Shown piece by piece: positions 1-8,623 of a stretch of 64,000 bases of DNA. Below the pieces are notes generated by a model. It saw only the letters and a program-made list of their open reading frames with translations. It searched no databases and was not told where the DNA came from. The position numbers were made by a program, and so were the translations under genes. Source of the DNA: Anaerosporobacter sp031551385 (lineage in GTDB: Bacteria; Bacillota; Clostridia; Lachnospirales; Lachnospiraceae); contig NZ_JAVBNS010000045.1 of assembly GCF_031551385.1 (NCBI RefSeq), positions 1-64,000 on the forward strand, given 5' to 3'. The stretch's first letter is position 1. Each line of letters starts with the position of its first letter.

Positions 1-12
1 TAAGAAAATAAA

Positions 13-495
13 TTGAGAGATATGAAAAAACATGTAATCTTCGGTTATAATTATGTAGAAAAAGAAACATTGTTATCCGCTGTGGCGAAAGATATCATAC
101 TTTCTCATCATGAAAGAATAGATGGTAGTGGCTATCCATTTCATTTGACTACTAATAAAATTAAGATTGGTAGTAAAATTGTAGGATTATGTGACGAGTT
201 TGATCATTTAGTATATGGGTTATATGGTGAAAAAATGAAAGTATATAAGGCAATTGACTATATAATCAGCCAAAGTGGTGTTAAGTTTGATTATGAAATA
301 GTAAAACTGTTTAATGAGTCTGTCGCAGCATATCCAACAGGATCTACAGTAGTAACGAATAACAAGGATATTGCAATCGTATTAAGACAGAATGCAAAGT
401 GTCCAACAAGACCGGTTATACGTCTTGTTATGGATGAAACAGGCAAATACTATGATGATTGGATTGAACTTGATTTAACAAAGGAACTAACATGA
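13..495 (+). CDS. HD-GYP domain protein, C-terminal part (truncated at window edge or broken)
   Basis: The reading frame carries the second half of an HD-GYP phosphodiesterase domain, the family that hydrolyses cyclic di-GMP. The diagnostic HHERIDGSGYP stretch lies near residues 32-42, followed by the conserved helical part of the domain. The N-terminal HDIGK-type metal-binding motif is absent. An in-frame TAA sits at positions 1-3, only three codons before a TTG, so the frame is closed at the very edge of the window. No ribosome binding site can be judged. The segment MKKHVIFGY aligns with the family's usual stretch before the HHE motif, so sequence was lost rather than the protein starting here naturally. 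Either the gene is disrupted by a stop or frameshift, or a short C-terminal fragment remains. The family assignment is firm; an active enzyme is unlikely. Confidence 0.7.
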   Translation: MRDMKKHVIFGYNYVEKETLLSAVAKDIILSHHERIDGSGYPFHLTTNKIKIGSKIVGLCDEFDHLVYGLYGEKMKVYKAIDYIISQSGVKFDYEIVKLFNESVAAYPTGSTVVTNNKDIAIVLRQNAKCPTRPVIRLVMDETGKYYDDWIELDLTKELT

Positions 496-786
496 TTTAT
501 TGAAGATACAAAGGATATTTAGCTATAGAAATTACAAAAAAAGAATAGGTATAATGGTCTATACATGTTATAATAGAATAAGATAATAAGATAACTGTTA
601 TAGGTATCGAAGTTTATATTGATGAATATATAGTATTCATAGATAGAAATTGTATTACATATAAACAAAGAGATACGTATAACAGTTTTTGTATTTAAAT
701 TTACATTATTATGCTAGACAAATGTAAGATTTAATGTTATAACAATATAATGTAAAACGAAATTTATGCAAAGGTGGTGTTCGATC
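496..786. other. Intergenic, AT-rich, no gene seen
   Basis: This 290-bp stretch has no convincing coding frame. A weak sigma-A-like promoter reading right can be drawn (TAGACA at 716-721, TATAAC at 739-744, 17-bp spacing), about 40 bp upstream of the next gene. Nothing else stands out. Confidence 0.4.
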
Positions 787-1671
787 ATGCATAGTTATTT
801 AAAAGCAGTCGGATTTAGCAATATTAAGACAAGAGAAGAATTAGAACAGATTTTAAGTATGGTCATGACGCAACCTACAGAAAAGTATGTAACTAGTGAA
901 AGAAAAGATAGTGTAATTGTTGAGTTGAAGAAGGATTTCTCAGAACGATTTGGAGTTGCAGTACATGGAGAGTATGATGAGAAAGGCTTCTTTCATTTAG
1001 AACATTACTATCCATATTTTAAAGGTCAGATAGTAAGTCTTAGAGAAGAGATTGCTATTAATAAAAGAGTTGATACAGATGCTTACACAGGAATGTGTGA
1101 TGATTTGAGAATCGGTATATCATTGATCTTTTACTTACAAAATGCAATTGATTATATAGACTGTGTGGAAAAGAACCGTTGGAACGTAAGAGCGCTCCCT
1201 GTAGTATTAACGGGCTTAGCAACAGAGGGTAAAATTCTATTAGGCACAACGAAGGATAGCACAACAGAAAGAAATCTAATATCTGAAAATAAGCAAAGAA
1301 CGCAATTAATTGCAGAAGCAAAAAAGGGAAACCAAGAGGCGATTGATAGTTTGACAATAGATGATATTGATTTATATGCAATGGTATCAAGAAGAATTCG
1401 ATATGAAGATGTTTATTCTATTGTAGAATCAACATTTATTCCATACGGCTCTGAGTCTGATAACTATACGGTTATTGGGAATATTATTGAAGCAAAGAAA
1501 CTACAGAATGAATTTACGAGTGAATACATATATAATATAGTTGTTGAGTGCAATGATATTACGTTAGAGATATGTATTAATGAGAAAGATTTGATGGGTA
1601 CGCCAGAGCCAGGAAGACGCTTTAAGGGTAACATATGGTTGCAGGGTACCGTTGCTTTTGCAGAGCAGTAA
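787..1671 (+). CDS. DUF3881 family protein
   Basis: This is a soluble protein of about 294 residues without signal peptide or membrane segments. Its opening (MHSYLKAVGFSNI) and overall organisation match DUF3881, a family of unknown function that I know mainly from Lachnospiraceae. I chose the ATG at 787 because AAGGTGG at 770-776 lies at the correct distance; an in-frame ATG at 766 precedes that ribosome binding site and is unlikely. The gene stands alone, with a probable promoter just upstream, and is followed by tRNA-Arg. The family assignment is from recognition of the sequence; no catalytic residues can be named and the function is unknown. Confidence 0.75.
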   Translation: MHSYLKAVGFSNIKTREELEQILSMVMTQPTEKYVTSERKDSVIVELKKDFSERFGVAVHGEYDEKGFFHLEHYYPYFKGQIVSLREEIAINKRVDTDAYTGMCDDLRIGISLIFYLQNAIDYIDCVEKNRWNVRALPVVLTGLATEGKILLGTTKDSTTERNLISENKQRTQLIAEAKKGNQEAIDSLTIDDIDLYAMVSRRIRYEDVYSIVESTFIPYGSESDNYTVIGNIIEAKKLQNEFTSEYIYNIVVECNDITLEICINEKDLMGTPEPGRRFKGNIWLQGTVAFAEQ

Positions 1672-1764
1672 CAGTTAATGAGTGATTGAATTGCGTAAAT
1701 AGTTGCATTAATCTTGACTTTAACGAGAATTATGGTTATAATTTTAAGATAAAGTTTAATAATT

Positions 1765-1839
1765 GTCCCCTTAGTAAAATGGATATTACGAGTCCCTCCT
1801 AAGGATTAAGTGCAGGTTCGATTCCTGCAGGGGACGCCA
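1765..1839 (+). tRNA. tRNA-Arg(CCU)
   Basis: A full cloverleaf can be drawn. The acceptor arm GTCCCCT pairs with AGGGGAC, the anticodon stem AGTCC pairs with GGATT, and the anticodon loop is CTCCTAA, giving anticodon CCT. The T-arm carries GGTTCGATTCC. The discriminator base is G and CCA is encoded at 1837-1839. It decodes the rare AGG arginine codon. A rho-independent terminator follows within 10 bases. Confidence 0.93.
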
Positions 1840-1848
1840 GTAAAAAAT

Positions 1849-1895
1849 GCCGAAAACCTTGTATATGTGATAGCAGGGTTTTCGGCTTTATATAT
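1849..1895 (+). terminator. Rho-independent terminator of tRNA-Arg
   Basis: A perfect 10-bp stem (1849-1858 with 1877-1886, GCCGAAAACC/GGTTTTCGGC) is followed by a T-rich run. It lies directly after the tRNA. Confidence 0.8.
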
Positions 1896-2000
1896 TTTAG
1901 AGAAAGCGTATTCTATCTTTTCATTTTGCGTCGTTCTTTGATCGTATAAACAATCTGCCATATAATCAAAATAATATTTGTTGTAGATTATTCCGTTTAA

Positions 2001-2132
2001 TTATAGCATATAATGTTCACAGTAATCCATTAAATTATCAACAGCGGGTGCGCCTAAAATTTTTACTAGGAATTGAATGTAGACATTAGGTTCAAATAAA
2101 TTGACTCTTTCTGAGGATATGTAATTTTTCAT
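2001..2132 (-). pseudogene. Remnant of third gene in TetR-SDR operon
   Basis: A 43-codon frame begins 17 bp after the stop of the SDR gene and on the same strand. Its first 36 residues (MKNYISSERVNLFEPNVY onward) look like the natural N terminus of a longer enzyme. My impression is a condensation/acyltransferase-like protein of the HxxxD type, but this is weak. The frame then runs into unrelated residues and a stop (YCEHYML). Position in the operon and abrupt loss of the rest suggest a 3-prime deletion. A genuine small protein cannot be excluded. Confidence 0.35.
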
Positions 2133-2148
2133 AAGCAGTTGTCCCTAT

Positions 2149-2913
2149 CTAAATATAATTCTTGGTTTTGCCAAGCCAAGTTCTCATACACGCTTTCTGT
2201 GAGAAAATTTTAGTTAGAAGATGGTCGAACTTAACATGTAGCTTACATACAGACATATCTTTTCCTCTTTTTGCATCCTTTAACGCCTTTTGGGCAACTT
2301 TATCTGCAGATATCAAATCCGGGAATCGAATTTTCTTGCCATTCAATTCCTTCTCTAGCAAATCCGTATCAACCCAGCTAGGGCAAACAGCAGTAGAGGT
2401 AATCCCAGTGCCCTTTAGTTCTACATTCAATGCTCTTGAGTAATATCTTTCAAATGCTTTTGTCGCAGAATATAAATTGAGATATGGTAAGGGTTGAAAT
2501 GAGGCTGCTGATGAGATGTTTATAATTCGGCTTCCTTCTTTCATATAAGGAACACATAACGTACATAGCACTGCAAAGGCACGACAATTAATATCAATCG
2601 TAGATTGTATCTCATCAACTCCGAAGTCTTTTGATAAACCCATTCGAGCAACTCCAGCATTATTTATTAAAAATGAAATAGTAGGTTTTTCTTCTTCAAG
2701 CATTTGACCTATGGAGTGTAATTCACTTGAGCTTGCTAAATCTTTAGAGAGGGGAATGATTTTTTTACCAAACTCATTTTGTAAATGTGCTAATTTTTCT
2801 TTGTTTCTGGCAATTGCCCAAATCTCATCAACGTTTTCTAAAATCATTAATTTTGTAAATGCTTTACCAATACCACCACTTGCTCCTGTCACGATTGCGA
2901 TTCTTTTTTGCAT
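2149..2913 (-). CDS. Short-chain dehydrogenase/reductase (SDR)
   Basis: This 254-residue protein is a classical SDR oxidoreductase using NAD(P)H. The nucleotide-binding TGASGGIGKAF motif is at residues 9-19, NNAG follows in the middle of the Rossmann fold, and the catalytic Ser and YSATK (Tyr-x-x-x-Lys) are present near residues 135-152. The length is standard for the family and all catalytic residues are retained. The substrate cannot be read from the sequence. The gene is the second of a minus-strand operon, starting 3 bp after the stop of a TetR regulator, so its expression is probably released when that repressor binds its ligand. A truncated third gene follows. Confidence 0.85.
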   Translation of the reverse strand: MQKRIAIVTGASGGIGKAFTKLMILENVDEIWAIARNKEKLAHLQNEFGKKIIPLSKDLASSSELHSIGQMLEEEKPTISFLINNAGVARMGLSKDFGVDEIQSTIDINCRAFAVLCTLCVPYMKEGSRIINISSAASFQPLPYLNLYSATKAFERYYSRALNVELKGTGITSTAVCPSWVDTDLLEKELNGKKIRFPDLISADKVAQKALKDAKRGKDMSVCKLHVKFDHLLTKIFSQKACMRTWLGKTKNYI

Positions 2914-2916
2914 ATA

Positions 2917-3525
2917 TTATTTTTCCTTTCCAATTAGTAAAGTGCGCTCCAAATCTGCGCAGCTTATCATTTCGTAATTCGATGTAAATAGTTTTTTGAG
3001 GGAGTATAAGTATACAACACCCCAATAGTAATCGGCTAGTTTTATTGGTGAGCCAGAAACGACACTTCCATCTTTTTGTCCTTGACTGATTATTTTGGCA
3101 GTATGTTTATAGAGCAAAGATTGGTATGTGGAATCGGATGAAGAATTATCCGAACCCTGCTCAAAAAGCATCTGTGTGTTTAGAGCAATGATTGCAGCAA
3201 AATTATCGTCGGTCTCTAACTTTTGTAAGATTGATTTTGACATAATGTGTATTTTTTCTTTTGGTGATATGGGAAGCAGGGAAAGATATTTTACTTGCTT
3301 TATATCATCATCGCGGTTAATACGTTTGTAAACCTCACGATATAAAACCTCTTTCGACTCAAAGTATAGATAAATTGTTCCTTGTGCAATTCCAATATTT
3401 CTTGCAAGATCTGAAATTTTAGTTCCAGCAAATCCATTTCTTGCAAAATATAGCATCGATTTATGTAAAATGGTTTCCTTCATCTGTGTTCGTATTTCTT
3501 TGCATCGTTCCGCTGATTTTGGCAT
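2917..3525 (-). CDS. TetR/AcrR family transcriptional regulator
   Basis: The protein has an N-terminal TetR helix-turn-helix domain (residues about 10-60, with FAGTKISDLARNIGIAQGTI as recognition region and YLYFESKEVLY after it) and a divergent ligand-binding C-terminal domain. I placed the start at 3525 because AGAGGGT precedes it at the right distance; an in-frame ATG at 3576 has no such signal and would lie beyond the probable operator. The gene heads the operon with the SDR gene. A 9-bp inverted repeat just upstream of its start (3540-3565) is the likely binding site, which predicts autorepression. The ligand is unknown. Confidence 0.85.
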   Translation of the reverse strand: MPKSAERCKEIRTQMKETILHKSMLYFARNGFAGTKISDLARNIGIAQGTIYLYFESKEVLYREVYKRINRDDDIKQVKYLSLLPISPKEKIHIMSKSILQKLETDDNFAAIIALNTQMLFEQGSDNSSSDSTYQSLLYKHTAKIISQGQKDGSVVSGSPIKLADYYWGVVYLYSLKKLFTSNYEMISCADLERTLLIGKEK

Positions 3526-3539
3526 AGTTACCCTCTTTT

Positions 3540-3565
3540 TATAAATGAGAAAATGTTCATTTATA
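3540..3565. promoter_or_regulatory. Probable TetR operator
   Basis: A perfect inverted repeat, TATAAATGA (3540-3548) and TCATTTATA (3557-3565), with an 8-bp spacer, lies 15 bp upstream of the TetR start codon. Size and place fit a TetR dimer site that overlaps the promoter. The binding itself is inferred. Confidence 0.6.
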
Positions 3566-3911
3566 AATAGTAGCATCTATGGTGATTATTGTCAAGTGGG
3601 TTAGTGAAGCAAAAAATACTGAATACATAATCTTTTTGTCCGTAATCAATTACATCAAATAATGCTATAGAACAAAAGGTTGATAATTGAAAAACGTGAT
3701 CGGTATTTAACTGTTCTAGTGGTTTGCTATCAAGTGGTGGAACATCGTTTAGCTCTCGATTATCAGAATTTCCATTAACAGAATAAGCATCAATATATCT
3801 TTTTAACATCTCTTGGTTCTTCTTATATACTTCCATATAACTAGTTAAATAGATAGTACAAAGGGTTCCTATAAGAAGAAAACAATATAGATTTACAAAT
3901 GTGTATGAATA
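3561..3911 (-). pseudogene. Fragment of a membrane sensor protein (possible histidine kinase N terminus)
   Basis: The open frame runs from a stop at 3912-3914 and encodes a hydrophobic segment (FLLIGTLCTIYLTSYMEVYK) followed by about 75 soluble residues. This resembles the first membrane helix and outer domain of a sensor kinase. No ATG, GTG or TTG precedes the hydrophobic segment in frame, although an ATG exists at 3836. The frame stops inside the TetR operator region and no kinase core follows. I interpret it as a gene remnant cut at both ends, probably by insertion or rearrangement of the TetR-SDR operon. The kinase interpretation is tentative. Confidence 0.35.
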
Positions 3912-3997
3912 TCAAAATGAATAATCTTATTATAACATATGAAAATTGAAGTTTTCATGAATTTTATTAGTAAGAGAGTAGATGTAAAAAAATTATA

Positions 3998-4034
3998 AAA
4001 AAAGTGAGTTCCCGATATGGGAGCGCACTTTTTG
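3998..4034 (-). terminator. Terminator of the GH5 gene
   Basis: Read on the minus strand, an imperfect stem (AAGTG...CACTT enclosing TCCC/GGGA) is followed by a run of seven T residues. It lies about 45 bp past the stop of the cellulase gene. Confidence 0.65.
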
Positions 4035-4079
4035 AGCAGTAATATGGTAGTAACAAATTGGTAGTATTGAATAATATTT

Positions 4080-6839
4080 CTATGGGTTAACAATATTTAC
4101 AGAACCATCTGCATTTAATTTAACCAGAAATGTTACATCAGAACTACTCCAGAAATGAAGGGTAAATCTATATGTATTATCAAATTTATCCATCTCGTCA
4201 GTATTAGGATTTTCAAAGAAGTTGCTGTTTATAGTAACAGTATTTCCATCTCGATTTGAAAGGTATACCTCTGTATGTTGTTTGAATGCTGTCCAGTCAT
4301 TAGGACCAGGGAATGGATACCAGCACTTTTCATAAGGAACTAAACTGTTAGAATAGTAAGTTTCTATAGTCTCTAAATAGTCACCATTGTAACGTACTTG
4401 AATATCCATACTTCCATCATCATTTCTAGTAACACCTACAACTTCTGGTGCAGCATAATAGATAACATCAATGTTCCAATCTGAACCAGAGTTAAACTCT
4501 AATGTAATTGTATTGCATTCTCCATATGTATCGATATCTGCTGTAAGAGATTTTAAATAATCTGCTTTAAAGATGATAGCACTTCCAGAAACAGTATAGT
4601 TTGTATCAGCTATCAATGTTCCAGCAGTATCTTTTACAGTAACTAAAGTGTTACCATTTAGATATAAATCCATTGTATAATCTTCATTAGTAGCTAACAT
4701 AGTATCAGAGATAAATAAACGATCTGATATAGCATAAGAAGAGCGACCAGTAAAGGAAGCTTTTAATACATTGAAAAGTCTTTCATTATACCAAGTACAG
4801 GTATTTCTATTTAAATGTTGTCCATTATCCCATAGCATTAAAGTAATATCAGTATCATTTGCATAGGAATTAACACATTCCATGTATTTTAATACTTCAC
4901 CTGGTTCAACTGTACCTAAATCATTATCAAAACCAACTAGACCGTATTCACCACATACTACACCATAACCATTATTAATGAATGTGTCATGAACTCGATA
5001 AAATGCATCTGCAATATAGTCTTCTACAATTTTCTCTTTTATACCATCTTCATCAGTGTCTTGTTCCATGCTTGTGACACCTGCGATATTTGCGCTGAAT
5101 GGCCAGTATCCATAATAATGGAATGTTGCAATAAGGTGGTCATCACCAAGTGTATTCATAGTGTTTAATAGCGAGTTACAACGAGTAGCAGAATCATTCG
5201 TTGTTAATGTTGGAAGGATTAACATACGAGAGTCGTTAATTCCACCAGAAGCACGAACAAGATTTACAAATTCCGTATTAACTTCATCTAGTATTTCTAA
5301 TTGATATAGTTCTTTTAGTTCTTCGTATTTTGCACTATATCTATTCCAGTAATCAGCCCAATTATCATCAGCGACACATGCCTCAGTAGCAAGATTTTCG
5401 GCAGTAGTTTTATATTCTCCATCAAGTTCTTCTGTAGGATCAAAATATGGTTCGTTAATTGATTCAAAACATACCTTGCCAGAATAGTTTTTAAAGTAAT
5501 CAGCAAGTTGTGTCCAGATAGCTTTATATTTATCCATAGCAGAGCCATCATCAGCACCAATATTTTGTACCCAAGTCCATGAATCATGGTGAACATTAAC
5601 CATAACATATAGGTCTTCATCTATTGCCCATTGAACAACCTCAGCATAACGTGCTAAGAAGGTTTCATCAATTTTGTAATCTGGAGCGTCGCCAGTTCTC
5701 ATATATGCAGTAAATGGCATACGAATACTATTGTATCCAGCGTCTTTTACGGCACGGATTACATCTTTCGTTACAACTGGGTTACCCCATGATATTTCTC
5801 CTTTATCACCACCAGTATCAAAGGAATCAAAGGAATTACCAAGATTCCAACCAGGAGCCATTGCGGCTGAATATTCAAGAGAAGTCATTATTACTGGATC
5901 TGGTGTAACGATTGGTTCTGGATCAGGAGTACTTGGAGAAGTAGTGTTGTCAATTTCTGCAGCAATTGATCCTGTAAATGTTTTAGAGTATTCTTTACAA
6001 GTGATTGTATAATCCAAACCATAGATAAATGTTGAAGAGATAGTAAGAGTAACTACTTTTCCGTTGTCTGAATATTTTATATCACTAATGTTTTCTTGAT
6101 TAATTGTTGTATATGTAATATTAAAATCACTTAAACTAAGTAATTCTTTAACATTAGAATTAAAAGTTAATTGGATTTCATTTTTGCTAATTTGTTTTAC
6201 TGATTCCATAACGAATGGAACTTTTACTGTATACCAAGAAGATGTTGCTGTAGTTTTGCCAGCTTCATAATTTGTTCTGTTAGCAGCAGTAACCGCTCTG
6301 AATTTGAATTCACCAGCTTGAGTAGTAGTTACTGTTCCATCTAATTTCATAGTTGCACCAGCAGTATTTGATGCATTATCAATTTCCCAGTAAGTTTTGT
6401 CAGTAGATTTTGCAGGTGTTAGAGTTCTATTAAAATCATAAACATCTACACCAACCTTTACTGTATCTACAGAATTATTAACTGTAACACCAGTTGCAGG
6501 TAGTTTTACAGTAACAGTAGCCTTTAAAGAAACTGTTTTCTTAGTAGGTAGAGTAATCTTACAAGTAATTGTAGCTTTTCCTGGAGCCATGGCAGTAACT
6601 AAACCATTACTCTTGTTTACTTTAGCCACCGTTGTGTTACTTGATGTCCAAACATATTTGGACTTACTTACTTTACCTTTAACATTGAAATCGAAGGTTT
6701 TACCAACGTTTAATGTTTTAGAAGTTGCATTTAAAGATTGTACACTGGCTGCTTCGGAAAGTGTTGCTGGTGTAAGCCCTGTAATAAATAAAATAAAAAC
6801 CAGCACAAATGCAAACTTCCTTAAGAAATTCTTTTTCAT
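4080..6839 (-). CDS. Secreted modular endoglucanase, GH5 (subfamily 4 type) with CBM_X2- and CBM46-like modules
   Basis: The 919-residue protein starts with a signal peptide (MKKNFLRKFAFVLVFILFITG), then a Big_2-type Ig domain (residues about 30-115), two further beta-rich linker domains (about 115-295), a Pro/Thr linker, and a GH5 catalytic domain (about 322-700). Typical GH5 features are PGWNLGNSFD, the VNVHHD stretch at 415-419, the acid/base Glu463 in ESINEP and the nucleophile Glu631 in CGEYG. Behind it come a CBM_X2-like module (about 710-798) and a C-terminal domain with an aromatic-rich face (CWYPFPGPNDW) resembling CBM46. The GH5_4-X2-CBM46 order is that of Bacillus halodurans Cel5B, which cleaves beta-1,4-glucan and xyloglucan. 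I chose the start at 6839 because AGGAGG precedes it. No dockerin or LPXTG motif is seen, so it is probably a free extracellular enzyme. Confidence 0.9.
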   Translation of the reverse strand: MKKNFLRKFAFVLVFILFITGLTPATLSEAASVQSLNATSKTLNVGKTFDFNVKGKVSKSKYVWTSSNTTVAKVNKSNGLVTAMAPGKATITCKITLPTKKTVSLKATVTVKLPATGVTVNNSVDTVKVGVDVYDFNRTLTPAKSTDKTYWEIDNASNTAGATMKLDGTVTTTQAGEFKFRAVTAANRTNYEAGKTTATSSWYTVKVPFVMESVKQISKNEIQLTFNSNVKELLSLSDFNITYTTINQENISDIKYSDNGKVVTLTISSTFIYGLDYTITCKEYSKTFTGSIAAEIDNTTSPSTPDPEPIVTPDPVIMTSLEYSAAMAPGWNLGNSFDSFDTGGDKGEISWGNPVVTKDVIRAVKDAGYNSIRMPFTAYMRTGDAPDYKIDETFLARYAEVVQWAIDEDLYVMVNVHHDSWTWVQNIGADDGSAMDKYKAIWTQLADYFKNYSGKVCFESINEPYFDPTEELDGEYKTTAENLATEACVADDNWADYWNRYSAKYEELKELYQLEILDEVNTEFVNLVRASGGINDSRMLILPTLTTNDSATRCNSLLNTMNTLGDDHLIATFHYYGYWPFSANIAGVTSMEQDTDEDGIKEKIVEDYIADAFYRVHDTFINNGYGVVCGEYGLVGFDNDLGTVEPGEVLKYMECVNSYANDTDITLMLWDNGQHLNRNTCTWYNERLFNVLKASFTGRSSYAISDRLFISDTMLATNEDYTMDLYLNGNTLVTVKDTAGTLIADTNYTVSGSAIIFKADYLKSLTADIDTYGECNTITLEFNSGSDWNIDVIYYAAPEVVGVTRNDDGSMDIQVRYNGDYLETIETYYSNSLVPYEKCWYPFPGPNDWTAFKQHTEVYLSNRDGNTVTINSNFFENPNTDEMDKFDNTYRFTLHFWSSSDVTFLVKLNADGSVNIVNP

Positions 6840-7227
6840 AATGAATCCTCCTCGATATAATTTGGGTATAAACATTAAATTCCCTTTTGGGTTAAAATCA
6901 CTCACATTGCTAGTAAATTAGTTAACAACATTATTGAAAAATAAAGCAACCCCATACCTTCCTTATTCCCCTCATAAGTAAGGATATCTTTCAATTAAAA
7001 GTGATTTTAAAGTGACAAAACAATATGTTAGTTTGTTCAGTCACTTTACTATAATAAAGCAAAATGTATGCTATGTCCAGTGTTTTTTTATGTTTTTTGT
7101 TCATAATGTTTAAAGATACATAGAATCATTATGAAATATAGAAATTCATGCATATAAAAATTGTGAATTACGCTAAAAATTTATAGAATAAATCAATTAT
7201 ATACTAACTTCTTGGATAGTAACAAAA
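6840..7227. other. Long leader of the cellulase gene
   Basis: About 390 bp without a credible gene. It holds the predicted minus-strand promoter at 7051-7079 and an untranslated leader of roughly 205 nt. A weak inverted repeat, CCTTA/TAAGG, lies in the leader around 6955-6982, but I recognise no known riboswitch. Confidence 0.4.
7051..7079 (-). promoter_or_regulatory. Predicted sigma-A promoter of the GH5 gene
   Basis: Read on the minus strand there is TGGACA (complement of 7074-7079) and TATTAT (complement of 7051-7056), separated by exactly 17 bp. It would give a leader of about 205 nt in front of the cellulase start. Confidence 0.5.
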
Positions 7228-7257
7228 ATAGTGCTCAATCGTTTGAATGAACACTAT
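7228..7257 (-). terminator. Terminator of the beta-helix protein gene
   Basis: On the minus strand a 10-bp stem (7248-7257 with 7228-7237, one G-T pair) is followed by TTTTTG. It sits 40 bp past the stop of the gene at 7297. Confidence 0.7.
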
Positions 7258-7296
7258 CTTTAAATCAATTTATATATGGTTAACCTATTATAGTGA

Positions 7297-8469
7297 CTAG
7301 CATCTTCTACATCGAGGACAGCAACAAGGACAATGAGGTCTTCGGCGTAGAATGGTTAAAATAATATCGATAATGACAAGAATGATTAGCACTGTGAAAA
7401 GTATAATTAAAAAAATGAGTAGCCATTCATAATCAGGTTGGGGGTTAAGATTGATAGGGCCATTTGGTATGTTTGGATCATCGATTGTAGTAATAGTCGA
7501 AGTATCAATGTCAGAAATCAAACCATTTATGTCGGTCTCCAAAAAAGAGATTTTATATGACGAAATCCTTGTAGCATTTAGATTTTGTACCGTCTTACCA
7601 TCTGTTCCAGAAGCTGTAAGAATGGAGTGGAGAATATTGATGTTTGGGCTACTATCACCTCGTAATACAATAACGCCGTCAGTAGTAGAATTGTTTTCTA
7701 AAATGCTATTATTAATGGTTACAGAACCACTACTAATAATAGTACCTGAGCCCTGTCCACTACGTACAGCATAGTCTGTGATAGTAAACTGACAACTGTC
7801 AACAAGAAGGTTAGCTGTTCCGTAAAAATTAACGCCTGACTCAGAATTGGTAACAATACAATTTTGAATCAGTGCATAGCCAGCTACAGCCTTAAGTTGT
7901 GCAAGACTGTGCATATTGCTGGCGGTACAGTTTGTAATGGCAATATTGCGCATACCACCTGCCACACTTTGAATGCCAACAGTAAAGCCTTCCATGCCTG
8001 TGAAATGACAGTTGTTAATTGTAATATTATGCGCATAGCAATGATCGAAAGGCGTTGTAAGTTCCGCAAGGTTAATACAGTTTTGCAGTAAACTAGAGCT
8101 AAAGTCAAAAGAAATCCCTTGGATCAGCAGAGTTTCTGGATAATAATAATGATTATCGCCATCTATGGTAATCGTGTTGGTAAAGGTAACCGTAGCTCCC
8201 TGTTGAGGACATATGGTAAGATTTTTGTTAGGCTGTTGTATAATACCCAGTGAATCAGTGACAGTTCCCGATGCAATTTCTATGACAAATTGGCTTCCCG
8301 CTTGATTTGAAACATCATCTACAGCCTGCTGTACAGAAGGATACGTGCCAATCAATGTGCCATCTATAGTAAGCGTTGCAGTTGGTGAAGCAGCAAGCGA
8401 GCAGGGTGTTGGCAGAAACAGGTAGGAAAGAAGTAATATTGAGAATAAAGCAATTAGTTTTTGTTTCAT
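7297..8469 (-). CDS. Membrane-anchored parallel beta-helix protein with Cys-rich tail
   Basis: The 390-residue product has a signal peptide (MKQKLIALFSILLLSYLFLP, cleavage near residue 27) and a long region of short repeated turns (about 35-330) rich in Asn, Ser, Thr and Ile. This is typical of right-handed parallel beta-helices of the pectate-lyase/NosD type. Near residues 345-372 is a single strongly hydrophobic helix, followed by basic residues and the tail HCPCCCPRCRRC. The predicted topology is an exported beta-helix anchored at the C terminus, with six cysteines on the cytoplasmic side. No catalytic motif is recognised, so an enzymatic role is open; polysaccharide binding or cleavage would fit the cellulase gene downstream on the same strand. 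It has its own terminator, so it is probably transcribed separately. Confidence 0.7.
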   Translation of the reverse strand: MKQKLIALFSILLLSYLFLPTPCSLAASPTATLTIDGTLIGTYPSVQQAVDDVSNQAGSQFVIEIASGTVTDSLGIIQQPNKNLTICPQQGATVTFTNTITIDGDNHYYYPETLLIQGISFDFSSSLLQNCINLAELTTPFDHCYAHNITINNCHFTGMEGFTVGIQSVAGGMRNIAITNCTASNMHSLAQLKAVAGYALIQNCIVTNSESGVNFYGTANLLVDSCQFTITDYAVRSGQGSGTIISSGSVTINNSILENNSTTDGVIVLRGDSSPNINILHSILTASGTDGKTVQNLNATRISSYKISFLETDINGLISDIDTSTITTIDDPNIPNGPINLNPQPDYEWLLIFLIILFTVLIILVIIDIILTILRRRPHCPCCCPRCRRC

Positions 8470-8556
8470 AGGAATGCTCCTTTATAGTTTTGTACATTAT
8501 ATGATGATTTGTCGAAAAATGTTACTTTAAGGAGTGCTAAAAAAATATAATAAAAA

Positions 8557-8592
8557 TAGAACTATTACAAAATATATTTTGCAATAGTTCTA
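8557..8592 (-). terminator. Terminator of the ATPase gene at 8624
   Basis: A perfect 10-bp stem TAGAACTATT (8557-8566) / AATAGTTCTA (8583-8592), extended by A-T pairs, is followed on the minus strand by a T-rich run. Confidence 0.75.
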
Positions 8593-8623
8593 CAATAAGT
8601 AGACAACAAAGGAAGTTTAGAAA

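Noticed and set aside
1058..1390. Opposite-strand frame of 110 codons inside the DUF3881 gene
   Set aside because: Shadow of a well-supported gene, with no ribosome binding site or recognisable protein features.
6840..7050. Riboswitch in the cellulase leader
   Set aside because: The leader is long, but I could not match it to any known riboswitch core and the only inverted repeat is weak.
7301..7340. Cys-rich tail of the beta-helix protein as a frameshift artefact
   Set aside because: The frame is continuous through the membrane helix and basic residues up to a stop followed by a proper terminator.
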